Under the pieces are notes generated by a model that was not told the origin of the DNA, made no database searches, and was given only the letters and a program-made list of their open reading frames with translations. Of a DNA stretch of 64,000 nt, positions 42,179 through 50,942 are shown one piece after another. How positions within the stretch are numbered: the first letter of the stretch is position 1; each line of letters opens with the position of its first letter. The stretch is from Brevundimonas sp. G8. GTDB taxonomy: Bacteria; Pseudomonadota; Alphaproteobacteria; Caulobacterales; Caulobacteraceae. Location of the stretch: the NCBI RefSeq assembly GCF_902506205.1, contig NZ_LR732816.1:1993604-2057603 (forward strand). Reading direction: 5' to 3'. The position numbers and the translations under genes were made by a program.

Positions 42179-42376
42179 TCAGCTGAGGTTGGGTTCTTCG
42201 AGGTCTTCGCCAGCCGCCCAGCGATCCAGCCATTCCAGGGCTTCGTCGCCGGAAATGACGCGCCAGGCGGCGATGTCCGCGTCGGCTTCGGCGATGCGCG
42301 CACGTTCCCAGGTCAGGCGGCGCTCACGCTGCTCCGCGCTTTCCTGATCAGCGATGTTGGAGGCGGGTTCGGCCAT
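42179..42376 (-). CDS. antitoxin of the ParE/RelE pair
   Basis: A 65-residue acidic, helical protein (MAEPASNIADQESAEQRERRL, IAEADADIAAWRVISGDEALEWLDRWAAGEDLEEPNLS). The C-terminal GDEALEWLDRWAAG resembles ParD-type toxin-binding helices. The start is chosen at ATG 42376, as the frame is open far upstream over the RNase P gene without coding character. It lies 78 bases from the divergent RNase P RNA gene. Confidence 0.8.
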   Translation of the reverse strand: MAEPASNIADQESAEQRERRLTWERARIAEADADIAAWRVISGDEALEWLDRWAAGEDLEEPNLS

Positions 42377-42453
42377 GCATGGACCATAGCCCATTTCGCC
42401 TGCCGCCGCATCCGTTGGTTGACCTCGGCGGCAGGGCGGCGCATCTAGCGCGC

Positions 42454-42842
42454 GCCAGACGGCTGGGCGGTCGCGGCAGGGTTCGCCCTTGTCGAGGAAA
42501 GTCCGGGCTCCACGGTGAAAAGGCGGCGGATAACTTCCGCCCGGGGCGACCCGAGGGATAGCGCCACAGAAAGCAAACCTCCGGCCTCGCGAGGCCGGTA
42601 AGGGTGAAAGGGTGGGGTAAGAGCCCACCGCGTGCCTGGCAACAGGGACGGCATGGCAAGCCCCGCCTGGAGCAAGACCAAATAGGGACATCGCGCGGGG
42701 TTCGCCTCGCGGGGCTCACCGCCTCAGATGTCCGGGTAGGTCGCGAGAACCGTTCAGCAATGGACGGTCCAGAGGAATGATCGTCGCCGATCCAGGCCTC
42801 GGCCTCGGAGCGGAACAAAACCCGGCTTACAGGCCGTCTGGC
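42454..42842 (+). ncRNA. rnpB: RNase P RNA, class A
   Basis: Catalytic RNA that processes the 5' end of tRNA precursors. The P1 stem is GCCAGACGGC (42454-42463) with GCCGTCTGGC (42833-42842). The conserved 5' core GAGGAAAGTCCGGGCTCC, the ACAGAAA segment, the GGTAAGGGTGAAAGGGTG region, the GGTAAGAGCCCACCGCG element and the 3' core CCCGGCTTACAGG appear in order. About 389 nt, the normal size for alphaproteobacteria. A TTTT follows P1 by 4 bases and could aid termination. Confidence 0.96.
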
Positions 42843-42880
42843 ATACTTTTCTGAGGGCCTATCGCGCTTCGCGCTGCTTG

Positions 42881-42909
42881 AGGCCGATTTTTCCTGGGCC
42901 TATCGGCCT
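42881..42909. repeat. inverted repeat in the rnpB-mraZ spacer
   Basis: AGGCCGAT (42881-42888) pairs with ATCGGCCT (42902-42909), with TTTTT in the 13-base loop; GGGCCTATCG also occurs twice here (about 42855 and 42898). The 458-base gap 42843-43300 otherwise holds the mraZ control region and no gene I can support. Confidence 0.45.
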
Positions 42910-43043
42910 TCATCCGACTTGAGGGCCGTTGGGTGGGGCTTCCCGCCCGCCGATGCTGCGGTGGTTTGCACGCCCCCTTGGTCCAAGCTCGGATTATCCC
43001 CGCATTTCAGCGTTCTGACAGCGGTCCCGCAGGTTTGCGGCCG

Positions 43044-43165
43044 TTAACCTATTGTCTGCTCAAGGAAGGTTAGAACGCTTCACAGCCTGTGAATACTTTG
43101 TTTGTTCCGTGTATGTTCCGACTGTTCGAGCGTGCTTAAGTCGTCACACGTCAAAACATGGTTAA
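43044..43165. promoter_or_regulatory. candidate CtrA half-sites upstream of mraZ
   Basis: TTAACCTA at 43044-43051 (plus strand) and TTAACCAT on the minus strand at 43158-43165 resemble the Caulobacter CtrA half-site TTAACCAT. They lie 136-257 bases before the mraZ start. This is a motif match only. Confidence 0.3.
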
Positions 43166-43179
43166 ATCTTGGCTTCGAT

Positions 43180-43214
43180 CCCATTGAGGCCCATCTGATC
43201 CCATGCTATCCCAG
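43180..43214. promoter_or_regulatory. MraZ-box operator, four repeats at 10-bp spacing
   Basis: CCCAT, CCCAT, CCCAT and CCCAG start at 43180, 43190, 43200 and 43210, exactly one helical turn apart. Read on the minus strand they are TGGGN-N5-TGGGN, the known MraZ binding repeat. They lie 87-121 bases before the mraZ start. The boxes run on the strand opposite to mraZ transcription. They should mediate autorepression of the dcw promoter. Confidence 0.85.
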
Positions 43215-43300
43215 CTTCATGATTTGGGGCTGAGAGGCGGGCGCGGCGGGCGTTCGCCAGGGCATCTAGGGACGGGCCGAAGGGCTCGATTGGACAGGGC

Positions 43301-43777
43301 GTGTTTCTCTCGACCTACGAGAAGCAGCTGGACGGCAAGCGCCGTCTCCTCATCCCCAATGATTTCCGCACGACCGAAAACGGCGCGGCCGGCGGTGTCT
43401 TCATCTTCCCCTCGATCGAAGCGGACTGCCTGGAAGCGGGCGGCGACCGCCTGTTCGCCGTCTATGCCGAGATGATCGAGGCCCTGCCGTTCGGCTCCGA
43501 AGAGCGTTCGGCGCTGGAGTGGCAGGTCATGGGCGAGCAGGTGCGCCTGGCCTATGATTCGGGCGGCCGCATCACCCTGCCCGAAGCGCTGTGCAACGAA
43601 GCGGGCCTGGACGACACCGTCGTCATCGTCGGCCTGAACGACCGGTTCCAGATCTGGTCGCGCGAGAAGTGGGCGGCCCGCCGCGCCGAACAGCGCGCCC
43701 TGGCCAAGGCCGGCATGGCCCAGATCGGCGCCCTGAAGCTGGCGGCCCAGATGAAGCTGGCGGGAGGCGGATCATGA
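43301..43777 (+). CDS. mraZ: transcriptional regulator MraZ
   Basis: DNA-binding regulator of the dcw cluster, acting as a ring of AbrB-like double-repeat subunits. The 158-residue protein starts with GTG ([19 protein letters not shown]) and has two SpoVT/AbrB-like modules (about 1-50 and 80-130, the second with [17 protein letters not shown]). Length and N-terminus are typical for Caulobacterales. MraZ boxes lie upstream. It overlaps rsmH by ATGA. Confidence 0.95.
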   Translation: MFLSTYEKQLDGKRRLLIPNDFRTTENGAAGGVFIFPSIEADCLEAGGDRLFAVYAEMIEALPFGSEERSALEWQVMGEQVRLAYDSGGRITLPEALCNEAGLDDTVVIVGLNDRFQIWSREKWAARRAEQRALAKAGMAQIGALKLAAQMKLAGGGS

Positions 43778-44739
43778 CTGACGCGCCCCACGCCCCCGTC
43801 CTGCTCGCCGAGGTGATCGAGGCCCTGGCGCCCGCGCCCGGCGATGTCGTGATCGACGCCACCTTCGGCGCCGGCGGCTATACCCGCGCCATCCTGAAGA
43901 CCGGCGCCCAAGTCATTGGCCTAGATCGCGATCCGACGGTCCAGCCGCACGCCGACGCCCTCGCCGATGACTTCCCTGGTCAGTTCCAACTGATCCGCAC
44001 GCCTTTCTCGGGTCTGGCCCAGGCCTTCGCCGACAGCGGCAAGGCCCATCTGGACGCCGCCGTCTTCGACATCGGCGTCTCGTCGATGCAGCTGGACCAG
44101 GCCGAGCGCGGCTTTTCCTTCATGCGCGACGGGCCGCTGGACATGCGGATGTCAGACGACGGGGCGACCGCCGCCGACATCGTCAACGGCTGGGACCACG
44201 GCCCCCTGGCCCATATCTTCAAACTGTATGGCGAAGAGCGTCAGTCGGGCCGCGTCGCCACCGCCATCCTGCGCCGCCGCGTCGAACAGCCCTTCACCCG
44301 CACCCTTGATCTGGCCGAAGTCGTCGAAAAGGCCCTGGGCGGCCGTCGCGGCGCGCCGATCCATCCGGCGACGCGGGTCTTTCAGGCCCTGCGCATCGCG
44401 GTCAACGATGAACTGGGCGAACTGGAGCGCGGTCTGGAAGCAGCCGAGGCGACCCTGGCGCCCGGCGGGCGTCTCGCCGTCGTCACCTTCCATTCGCTGG
44501 AGGACCGGATCGTCAAGGCCTTCATGACCGAGCGTACGGGCAACAGCCCCGCCGGCTCGCGTCACGCCCCCATGGCCGTCGATCCGCGCAAGCCCAGCTT
44601 CACGCTTCAGTTCAAGGGCGCGCGCGAGGCGGGCGACGAAGAGCGTTCGACCAATCCCCGCGCCCGTTCGGCCAAGCTGCGCGCCGCCGTCCGCACCGAC
44701 GCCCCGGCATGGGGCAAGATTTCGGGTGGGGCCGCATGA
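43774..44739 (+). CDS. rsmH: 16S rRNA (cytosine(1402)-N4)-methyltransferase
   Basis: SAM-dependent methylation of C1402 in the ribosomal decoding site. The 321-residue protein starts at the ATG overlapping the mraZ stop ([18 protein letters not shown]) and carries the SAM loop [15 protein letters not shown], the [28 protein letters not shown] signature and the C-terminal [13 protein letters not shown] motif. Length is normal. It overlaps ftsL by ATGA. Confidence 0.97.
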   Translation: MTDAPHAPVLLAEVIEALAPAPGDVVIDATFGAGGYTRAILKTGAQVIGLDRDPTVQPHADALADDFPGQFQLIRTPFSGLAQAFADSGKAHLDAAVFDIGVSSMQLDQAERGFSFMRDGPLDMRMSDDGATAADIVNGWDHGPLAHIFKLYGEERQSGRVATAILRRRVEQPFTRTLDLAEVVEKALGGRRGAPIHPATRVFQALRIAVNDELGELERGLEAAEATLAPGGRLAVVTFHSLEDRIVKAFMTERTGNSPAGSRHAPMAVDPRKPSFTLQFKGAREAGDEERSTNPRARSAKLRAAVRTDAPAWGKISGGAA

Positions 44740-45179
44740 CCACGGCGCCCTTCTTCACCTATTCCCGCACCGCCCTTCAGCGCCTGTTCGACTGGAAGGT
44801 GCGCGGCGTGCGCTGGATCGAGATCATCGGCGTGGCCCTGGTCGCGATCATGATCGTGTCGGTCTATGCGGCCAAGGCGGCGGCGGCGCGCGAGAGCAGC
44901 CGCATCGCCCAGCTAGAGCAGGACATCCGCGAGAACGGCCAGCGGGTCCGCCTGCTGCGCGCCGAGGTCGCGCGCCTGGAACAACCCGCCCGCCTGGAAA
45001 GCCTGTCGCGTCAGATCGGCATGGCCCCTGTGGACGTGCATCGTCAGGCCAAGGAAGCCCAGCTGACCGAGCTGAAGCCCGTGTCGGTCCCGACCGCACC
45101 GGCGGCCGCCGTCGTCGCCCCCGCTGCGACCCCCGCCGTCGCGGACGACGCCGCCCCCGCACCGGAGACGGCGCGATGA
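44736..45179 (+). CDS. ftsL: cell division protein FtsL
   Basis: Bitopic divisome protein. The 147-residue protein from ATG 44736 (overlapping the rsmH stop) has a basic cytoplasmic part (1-28), one membrane helix (about 29-46, [19 protein letters not shown]), then a periplasmic leucine-zipper-like coiled coil (about 50-95, [30 protein letters not shown]) and an Ala/Pro-rich tail. Position between rsmH and ftsI is diagnostic. It overlaps ftsI by ATGA. Confidence 0.93.
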   Translation: MTTAPFFTYSRTALQRLFDWKVRGVRWIEIIGVALVAIMIVSVYAAKAAAARESSRIAQLEQDIRENGQRVRLLRAEVARLEQPARLESLSRQIGMAPVDVHRQAKEAQLTELKPVSVPTAPAAAVVAPAATPAVADDAAPAPETAR

Positions 45180-46948
45180 GCGTTCAGGACCACCGCTATC
45201 ACCGCCCCGCGCCCGGCGTCGATCTTCAGGGCCGGCTGTCGCCGTTCTGGCGTTGGCTGTCGGAAACCGTCTGGCGTCTGGAGCACGGCTTCGAACGCGC
45301 CCGCGCCGACGCTCGTCCGGAAGAGGACACGCGAGTCCGCATCTTCCTGATCCTGATCGTCTTTTCCTGCGTCTTCGGCGCCCTGGCCGTCGGCGCCTCG
45401 TACAAGGCCCTGTTCGCAGAGGCGAACGGGCGCGGCTCGGGCGTCAATCCGAACGCACTGGTGCGAGGCGATCTGACGGATCGCAACGGCGAACTGCTGG
45501 CCACCAACATCGTCCACTACGGCCTCTATATCGACCCGGCCCAGATCTGGGATCGCGACCTGGCCTATCGCCAGATCCGCCGCGCCCTGCCGCGCATTTC
45601 CGCCGAGCGGCTTAAGCGCTTGCTGGGCGGCGAGCGCCGGCTGATCGCCCTGACCGGCCTGACGCCTCAGGAAAAGGCCGCCGTCCACGACCTGGCCCTG
45701 GGTGGGGTGACGTTCGAACCCGAAGACCGCCGCGCCTATCCGCTGGGCACCTCGGCGGTTCACCTGATCGGCGACGCCGACACAGGCGGGCGGGGCGTGT
45801 CCGGCGCCGAACTGGCCTTCAACGACGAAATCCGTGCGGCGGGTCAGCGAGGCGAAAGCTTCCCCCTGTCCATCGACCTGCGCGTCCAGGGCGTGCTGGA
45901 AAACGAACTGGCCGCCGCCGCCATCAAGGCCCAGGCCAAGGGCGCCGTCGGCATCGTCACCGATGTCCAGACCGGCGAAGTCCTGGGCATGGCCAGCTGG
46001 CCGACCTTCAACTCGTCAAACCGCAATGCCGCGCCCGACGGCGCGACGCTGAACCGCGCCGTCTCGGGTCACTACGAGATGGGTTCGGTCTTCAAGACCT
46101 TCACCGTCGCCGCCGGTCTCGACACCGGCCGCGCCGACATGAACACCCTGTTCGACGCCTCCCAGGCCTTCCAGATCGGCGATCGCAAGATCAAGGACTT
46201 CCACGCCCAGAACCGCGTGATGACCCTGGAAGAAGTCTATCTGCACTCCTCCAACATCGGCACCTCGCAACTGGCGGTGCAGATGGGGCCGGACACGATG
46301 CGGGATTATTTCCGCCGCCTGGGCCTGCTGGACGCCTCAACCATCGAGCTGAAGGAATCGGCCAAGCCGGTCGTGCCGCGTCGCTGGGACAACTCCACCC
46401 TGGCCTCCCTGTCGTTCGGCTACGGCATCATGATCACCCCGGCCCAGATGGTTCAGGCCATGGGCGCCCTGACCAACGGCGGGCGCATGATCCCGCTGAG
46501 CCTGCGCAAGGGCGGCGCGCGCGGCGCGCAGCCCCAGCAGGTCGTCACCGAGGAAACCTCGCGCACCATCTTGGATCTGCTGCGTCGCAACGTCGTCAAG
46601 GGTTCGGGCGGTTTCGCCGACGCGCCGGGTCTGCGGGTCGGGGGCAAGACCGGCTCGGCCAACAAGCTGGTCAACGGTCGCTACGATCCCAGCCACGCCC
46701 TGGGCTCCTTCGCGGCGGTCTTCCCCGTCGATGGGCCGCTGAACGGCAAACGCTACGCCATCCTGATCGTCATGGATGAGCCGGGTGCCTATCCCAAGAC
46801 CGGCGCCTATGTCGCCGCACCGGCCGTGAAGAACATCGCCGACCGCATCGCCGGCTTCCTGGGCGTCGAACGCCGCGAGGACCGCTGGCGCACGGCCTTG
46901 GGCGAAAAAGTGCCCGAGTATCAGGACGTGGCGGGGGACGGCCTGTGA
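45176..46948 (+). CDS. ftsI: penicillin-binding protein 3, septal transpeptidase
   Basis: Class B PBP that cross-links septal peptidoglycan with FtsW. The 590-residue protein has a cytoplasmic start, one membrane helix (about 54-76), a PBP dimerisation domain (95-225) and a transpeptidase domain (about 245-560). The catalytic motifs are SVFK (304-307), SSN (358-360) and KTG (491-493). The ATG overlaps the ftsL stop; the end overlaps murE by GTGA. Confidence 0.96.
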   Translation: MSVQDHRYHRPAPGVDLQGRLSPFWRWLSETVWRLEHGFERARADARPEEDTRVRIFLILIVFSCVFGALAVGASYKALFAEANGRGSGVNPNALVRGDLTDRNGELLATNIVHYGLYIDPAQIWDRDLAYRQIRRALPRISAERLKRLLGGERRLIALTGLTPQEKAAVHDLALGGVTFEPEDRRAYPLGTSAVHLIGDADTGGRGVSGAELAFNDEIRAAGQRGESFPLSIDLRVQGVLENELAAAAIKAQAKGAVGIVTDVQTGEVLGMASWPTFNSSNRNAAPDGATLNRAVSGHYEMGSVFKTFTVAAGLDTGRADMNTLFDASQAFQIGDRKIKDFHAQNRVMTLEEVYLHSSNIGTSQLAVQMGPDTMRDYFRRLGLLDASTIELKESAKPVVPRRWDNSTLASLSFGYGIMITPAQMVQAMGALTNGGRMIPLSLRKGGARGAQPQQVVTEETSRTILDLLRRNVVKGSGGFADAPGLRVGGKTGSANKLVNGRYDPSHALGSFAAVFPVDGPLNGKRYAILIVMDEPGAYPKTGAYVAAPAVKNIADRIAGFLGVERREDRWRTALGEKVPEYQDVAGDGL

Positions 46949-48408
46949 GCGCCCTTCACCTGTCCGACCTGCTGCGCCGCGACGTGTCCAGCGATCCCAT
47001 CATCACCGGCGTGACCGCTGACAGCCGCAAGGTCGCCCCCGGCGCCCTGTTCGTCGCCCTGCCGGGCACGGCCGCCGACGGCCGCGCCTTCATCCCGCAG
47101 GCCTTGGCGCAAGGCGCCGCGGCGGTCCTGGCCCCGACCGATACGCCGGACGGCGCCGCGCCGGTCCTGGTCACCTCGGGCGACGTGCGCCGGGCCTACG
47201 CCATCGCCGCGCGCGGCTTCTACGGAGTCCAGCCCAAGACCTGCGTCGCCGTGACCGGCACCAACGGCAAGACTTCGGTCGCCACCTTCTGCCGCCAGAT
47301 CTGGGCCGGCGTGGGCCACAAGTCGGCCAGCATGGGCACCCTGGGCGTCATCGGCCAGAAGGGCGCCAAGACCTACGCCCTGACCGGCCCCGGCCTGACC
47401 AGCCCCGACGCCGCCGAGGCCGCGCGCCTGATGGCCGAGCTGGCCGCCAAGGACGTGACCCATGTCGCGCTTGAGGCCTCGTCGCACGGCATCGACCAGC
47501 GCCGGCTGGACGGGGTGGCGCTGAAGGCCGCCGCCTTCACCAACCTGACCCAGGACCACCTCGATTATCACGGCACGATGGAGGACTATCGCGCCGCCAA
47601 GATGCGCCTGTTCGAGACCCTGCTGCCGCGCGGCCGCACCGCCGTTCTGAACGCCGATTCCGATGCCTATTCCGCCTTCGCCTCGGCCTCGATCATGGCG
47701 GGCCTGGGCGTGATGGGCGTGGGCGAACGCGGGCGCGATCTGGCCCTGATCGGCCGTCGCGCGACGCCGGAGGGCCAGCGTCTGACCCTGGACGTGCGCG
47801 GCCAGGTGCATGAGATCCTGCTGCCGCTGGCCGGCGCCTTCCAGGCCTCCAACGCCCTGGTGGCGGCGGGGCTGTGCATCGCGGCCGGCGATCCCGCCGA
47901 CGCCGTGATCGGCGCGCTGGAAGGCCTGACCGGCGCCCAGGGCCGCCTGCAGCGCATCGGCGCCAATGACGCCGGACGCGGCGGCGAGGTCTATGTCGAC
48001 TACGCCCACACCCCCGACGGTCTGGAGACGGTGCTGAACGCCCTGCGTCCCCACGCGACCGGCCGTCTGATCGTTGTGTTCGGCGCCGGCGGCGACCGGG
48101 ATCGCGGCAAGCGGCTCCTGATGGGCGCCATCGCCGGGCGTCTGGCCGACGTCGCCATCGTCACCGACGACAATCCGCGTTCGGAAGATCCCGCCGCCAT
48201 CCGCGCCCAGGTTCGCGCCGGATGTCCCGACGCCATCGAGATCGGCGACCGTCGCGCGGCCATCGAGGCCGCCGTCGAAATGATGCGCGACGGGGATGTG
48301 GTGGTCATCGCCGGAAAAGGGCATGAACAGGGTCAGATCGTCGCGGGCGTGACCCACCCCTTCGACGACGCCACCGTCGCGTCCGAGGCCCTGTCTTTGA
48401 ATGCCTGA
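46945..48408 (+). CDS. murE: UDP-MurNAc-L-Ala-D-Glu--meso-diaminopimelate ligase
   Basis: Adds meso-diaminopimelate to the peptidoglycan stem peptide, using ATP. The 487-residue Mur ligase (GTG start overlapping the ftsI stop) has the P-loop VTGTNGKTSVATF, central-domain HLDYHGTMEDY, and DNPRSEDP with DNPR at 409-412, the motif that selects meso-DAP over lysine. The 3' end overlaps murF by 8 bases. Confidence 0.97.
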   Translation: MSALHLSDLLRRDVSSDPIITGVTADSRKVAPGALFVALPGTAADGRAFIPQALAQGAAAVLAPTDTPDGAAPVLVTSGDVRRAYAIAARGFYGVQPKTCVAVTGTNGKTSVATFCRQIWAGVGHKSASMGTLGVIGQKGAKTYALTGPGLTSPDAAEAARLMAELAAKDVTHVALEASSHGIDQRRLDGVALKAAAFTNLTQDHLDYHGTMEDYRAAKMRLFETLLPRGRTAVLNADSDAYSAFASASIMAGLGVMGVGERGRDLALIGRRATPEGQRLTLDVRGQVHEILLPLAGAFQASNALVAAGLCIAAGDPADAVIGALEGLTGAQGRLQRIGANDAGRGGEVYVDYAHTPDGLETVLNALRPHATGRLIVVFGAGGDRDRGKRLLMGAIAGRLADVAIVTDDNPRSEDPAAIRAQVRAGCPDAIEIGDRRAAIEAAVEMMRDGDVVVIAGKGHEQGQIVAGVTHPFDDATVASEALSLNA

Positions 48409-49819
48409 TACATCCGCCCGCCCGCTCTGGTCGGCCGCCGAAGTCGCCGCCGCCACGGGTGGCGTGCTGCATGGCGACGACCGCCCCATCACGGGCGTGA
48501 CCTACAACAGTCGCGAGATCTTCCCCGGCGACCTTTTCCTGGCGCTGAAGGGCGCACGCGACGGGCATGAGTTCGCCTCCGCCGCCTTCGCCGCCGGCGC
48601 CGCGACCGCTCTGGTCGACCACCCGGTCGAGGGCGGCGCCTGTGTCGTCGTCCCCGATACCCTGCACGGCCTGGAAGCCCTGGGCGTCGCCGCCCGCGAG
48701 CGCGCGCCCCATGTGAAGCGCGGCGCCGTCACCGGCAGCGTCGGCAAGACCAGCGTCACTCAAGCCATCAAGGCCGGCCTCGACCTCGCCGGACCCGCCC
48801 ACGGCTCGATCAAGAGCTACAATAACCATATCGGCGTGCCCCTGACCCTGGCCCGGATGCCGGTCGAGACCCAGCGCGCCGTGTTCGAGATCGGCATGAA
48901 TGCGCCGGGCGAGATCGCGCCCCTGTCACGCTTCGTCGCCCCCCACGCCGCCTGCGTCACCACTGTCGGCCCGGTCCATATCGAGGCCTTCGCCGACGGC
49001 GAGGCCGGCGTCGCGCGCGAGAAGGCGTCAATCTTCCAGGGCCTGGTCCCCGGCGGCGCAGCCGTGGCGAACGGCGACGCCGCCTTCTTCGGCGTGCTGC
49101 GCGATTCGGCTCAGGCCGTCGGCGCCCGCCTGCTGACCTTTGGCTCGGACGCCGGCCATGACGCACGCCTGCTGGATTTCCGCGCGGACGCCGAGGGCGC
49201 CTCCGTCGCCGCCGAACTGTTCGGGCGGCGCATCGACTACCGTCTGGCCCAGTCCGGCGCCCACTGGGGCCTGAACAGCCTGTGCGTCCTCTTGATGCTC
49301 GACGCGCTGGACGTGTCGCTGGATACGGGCTTGCAAGCTCTTGCCGGGTTCCAGCCGCTGGCGGGACGTGGCCAGACGCGCACCGTCACCCTGGCCGGCG
49401 GCGACTTCACCCTGATCGACGAAAGCTACAACGCCAATCCTCTGTCCATGGCCGCCGGGTTCAAGACCCTGGGCGCGCGCAGCGTCTCGGGCCGCCGCGT
49501 GGTGGTGCTGACCGACATGCTGGAACTGGGCGACCAGAGCCGCGACCTGCACGAAGGCCTGGCCGGCCCCATCGACGCCGCCGGGCTGGACCTGGTCCAC
49601 GCCGCCGGTCCCGAGATGCGCTGGCTCTACGACGCCCTGCCGGCCTCGCGACGCGGCGTCTGGCGCGCGACGGCGTCGGAACTGGCGACCGAGGCGGCGC
49701 TTCTGGTCGCGCCTGGCGACGTCGTCATGGTCAAGGGCTCTAACGGGTCCAAGGCGTCGCTGGTGGCGAAAGCCCTGGCCGATCTTCAAGGCCGCGACAC
49801 GCCGCCCGCGACGCGATAG
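48401..49819 (+). CDS. murF: UDP-MurNAc-tripeptide--D-Ala-D-Ala ligase
   Basis: Completes the UDP-MurNAc-pentapeptide by adding D-Ala-D-Ala. The 472-residue protein has the P-loop VTGSVGKTSVTQ, the NNHIGVPLTL motif that follows it in MurF, IGMNAPGEIAPL and the C-terminal DESYNANPLSM motif. Start ATG at 48401 lies within the murE end; mraY follows 9 bases after the stop. Confidence 0.97.
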   Translation: MPDTSARPLWSAAEVAAATGGVLHGDDRPITGVTYNSREIFPGDLFLALKGARDGHEFASAAFAAGAATALVDHPVEGGACVVVPDTLHGLEALGVAARERAPHVKRGAVTGSVGKTSVTQAIKAGLDLAGPAHGSIKSYNNHIGVPLTLARMPVETQRAVFEIGMNAPGEIAPLSRFVAPHAACVTTVGPVHIEAFADGEAGVAREKASIFQGLVPGGAAVANGDAAFFGVLRDSAQAVGARLLTFGSDAGHDARLLDFRADAEGASVAAELFGRRIDYRLAQSGAHWGLNSLCVLLMLDALDVSLDTGLQALAGFQPLAGRGQTRTVTLAGGDFTLIDESYNANPLSMAAGFKTLGARSVSGRRVVVLTDMLELGDQSRDLHEGLAGPIDAAGLDLVHAAGPEMRWLYDALPASRRGVWRATASELATEAALLVAPGDVVMVKGSNGSKASLVAKALADLQGRDTPPATR

Positions 49820-49828
49820 GGAACGAGA

Positions 49829-50938
49829 ATGTTCTACCTTCTGTATCTCTATTACGCCGACGTGGCGCACCAGTATCCGCTGCTGAACCTGGTCCAGTAC
49901 CAGACGGTGCGCGTCGCCCTGGCCATGGCCACGGCCATGATCGTCGCCGTCGCCATGGGCAGCCGCTTCATCAACTGGATCCGCACCAAACAGGGCCGGG
50001 GCCAGCCGATCCGCGACGACGGCCCCGTTTCGCACCTGTCCAAGGTCGGCACCCCCACCATGGGCGGGCTGATGATCCTCGCCGGCATCGGCGTGGCGGT
50101 CTTCCTGTGGGGCGACCTGACCAATCCCTACATCTGGATCGTCAGTTTCGTGACGGCGGCCTTCGGCGTGCTGGGCTTCATCGACGACTACGCCAAGGTG
50201 ACCAAACAGACCTCGGCCGGCCTGACCTCGAAGCAGAAGCTGCTGGCCCAGACGGTCGTGGCCGTCGTCGCCGGCGTCCTGACTGTGCTGTGGATGACCG
50301 TGTCGCCGACCTCGCCGGGGCTTGAGACCTCGATCGCGTTTCCGTTCTTCAAGGCCGTGCTGCTGAACATCGGCTGGTTCTATGTGGCGTTCGCGGCCTT
50401 CACCATCGTCGGCTTCTCCAATGCGGTGAACCTGACCGACGGTCTGGACGGCCTGGCCACCGTGCCGGTGATGATGGCGGCGGGCGCGTTCGGGGTCATC
50501 TCCTACCTCGCCGGCAACTTCGTCTTCGCCCAGTATCTTCAGGTCCACCACGTCCCCGGCGCGGGCGAACTGGCCATCTTCTGCGCGGCCATGATCGGCG
50601 GCGGCGCGGGCTTCCTCTGGTACAACGCCCCTCCGGCCAAGATCTTCATGGGCGACACCGGTTCGCTGGCCCTGGGCGGCGCCCTGGGCGCCATCGCCGT
50701 CACGACCAAGCACGAGCTGGTCCTGGGCATCGTCGGCGGCCTGTTCGTCGCCGAGGCCGCTTCGGTCATGATCCAGGTCGGCTATTACAAGCTGACCAAG
50801 AAACGCATCTTCCTGATGGCGCCGGTCCACCACCATTTCGAGAAGATGGGCTGGCCGGAGTCCACCGTCGTCATCCGCTTCTGGATCATCGCCGGCGCCC
50901 TGGCCCTGCTGGGCCTGTCCACGCTGAAGCTGCGTTGA
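49829..50938 (+). CDS. mraY: phospho-N-acetylmuramoyl-pentapeptide transferase
   Basis: Makes lipid I at the inner membrane. The 369-residue protein has about ten membrane helices with the family motifs [19 protein letters not shown] (catalytic DD), [22 protein letters not shown] and [24 protein letters not shown] precedes the ATG. The murD start lies 4 bases beyond the stop. Confidence 0.98.
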   Translation: MFYLLYLYYADVAHQYPLLNLVQYQTVRVALAMATAMIVAVAMGSRFINWIRTKQGRGQPIRDDGPVSHLSKVGTPTMGGLMILAGIGVAVFLWGDLTNPYIWIVSFVTAAFGVLGFIDDYAKVTKQTSAGLTSKQKLLAQTVVAVVAGVLTVLWMTVSPTSPGLETSIAFPFFKAVLLNIGWFYVAFAAFTIVGFSNAVNLTDGLDGLATVPVMMAAGAFGVISYLAGNFVFAQYLQVHHVPGAGELAIFCAAMIGGGAGFLWYNAPPAKIFMGDTGSLALGGALGAIAVTTKHELVLGIVGGLFVAEAASVMIQVGYYKLTKKRIFLMAPVHHHFEKMGWPESTVVIRFWIIAGALALLGLSTLKLR

Positions 50939-50942
50939 TCCG

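Noticed and set aside
42445..42818. Open frames over the RNase P RNA gene
   Set aside because: They lie across the conserved RNA core elements and lack coding features.
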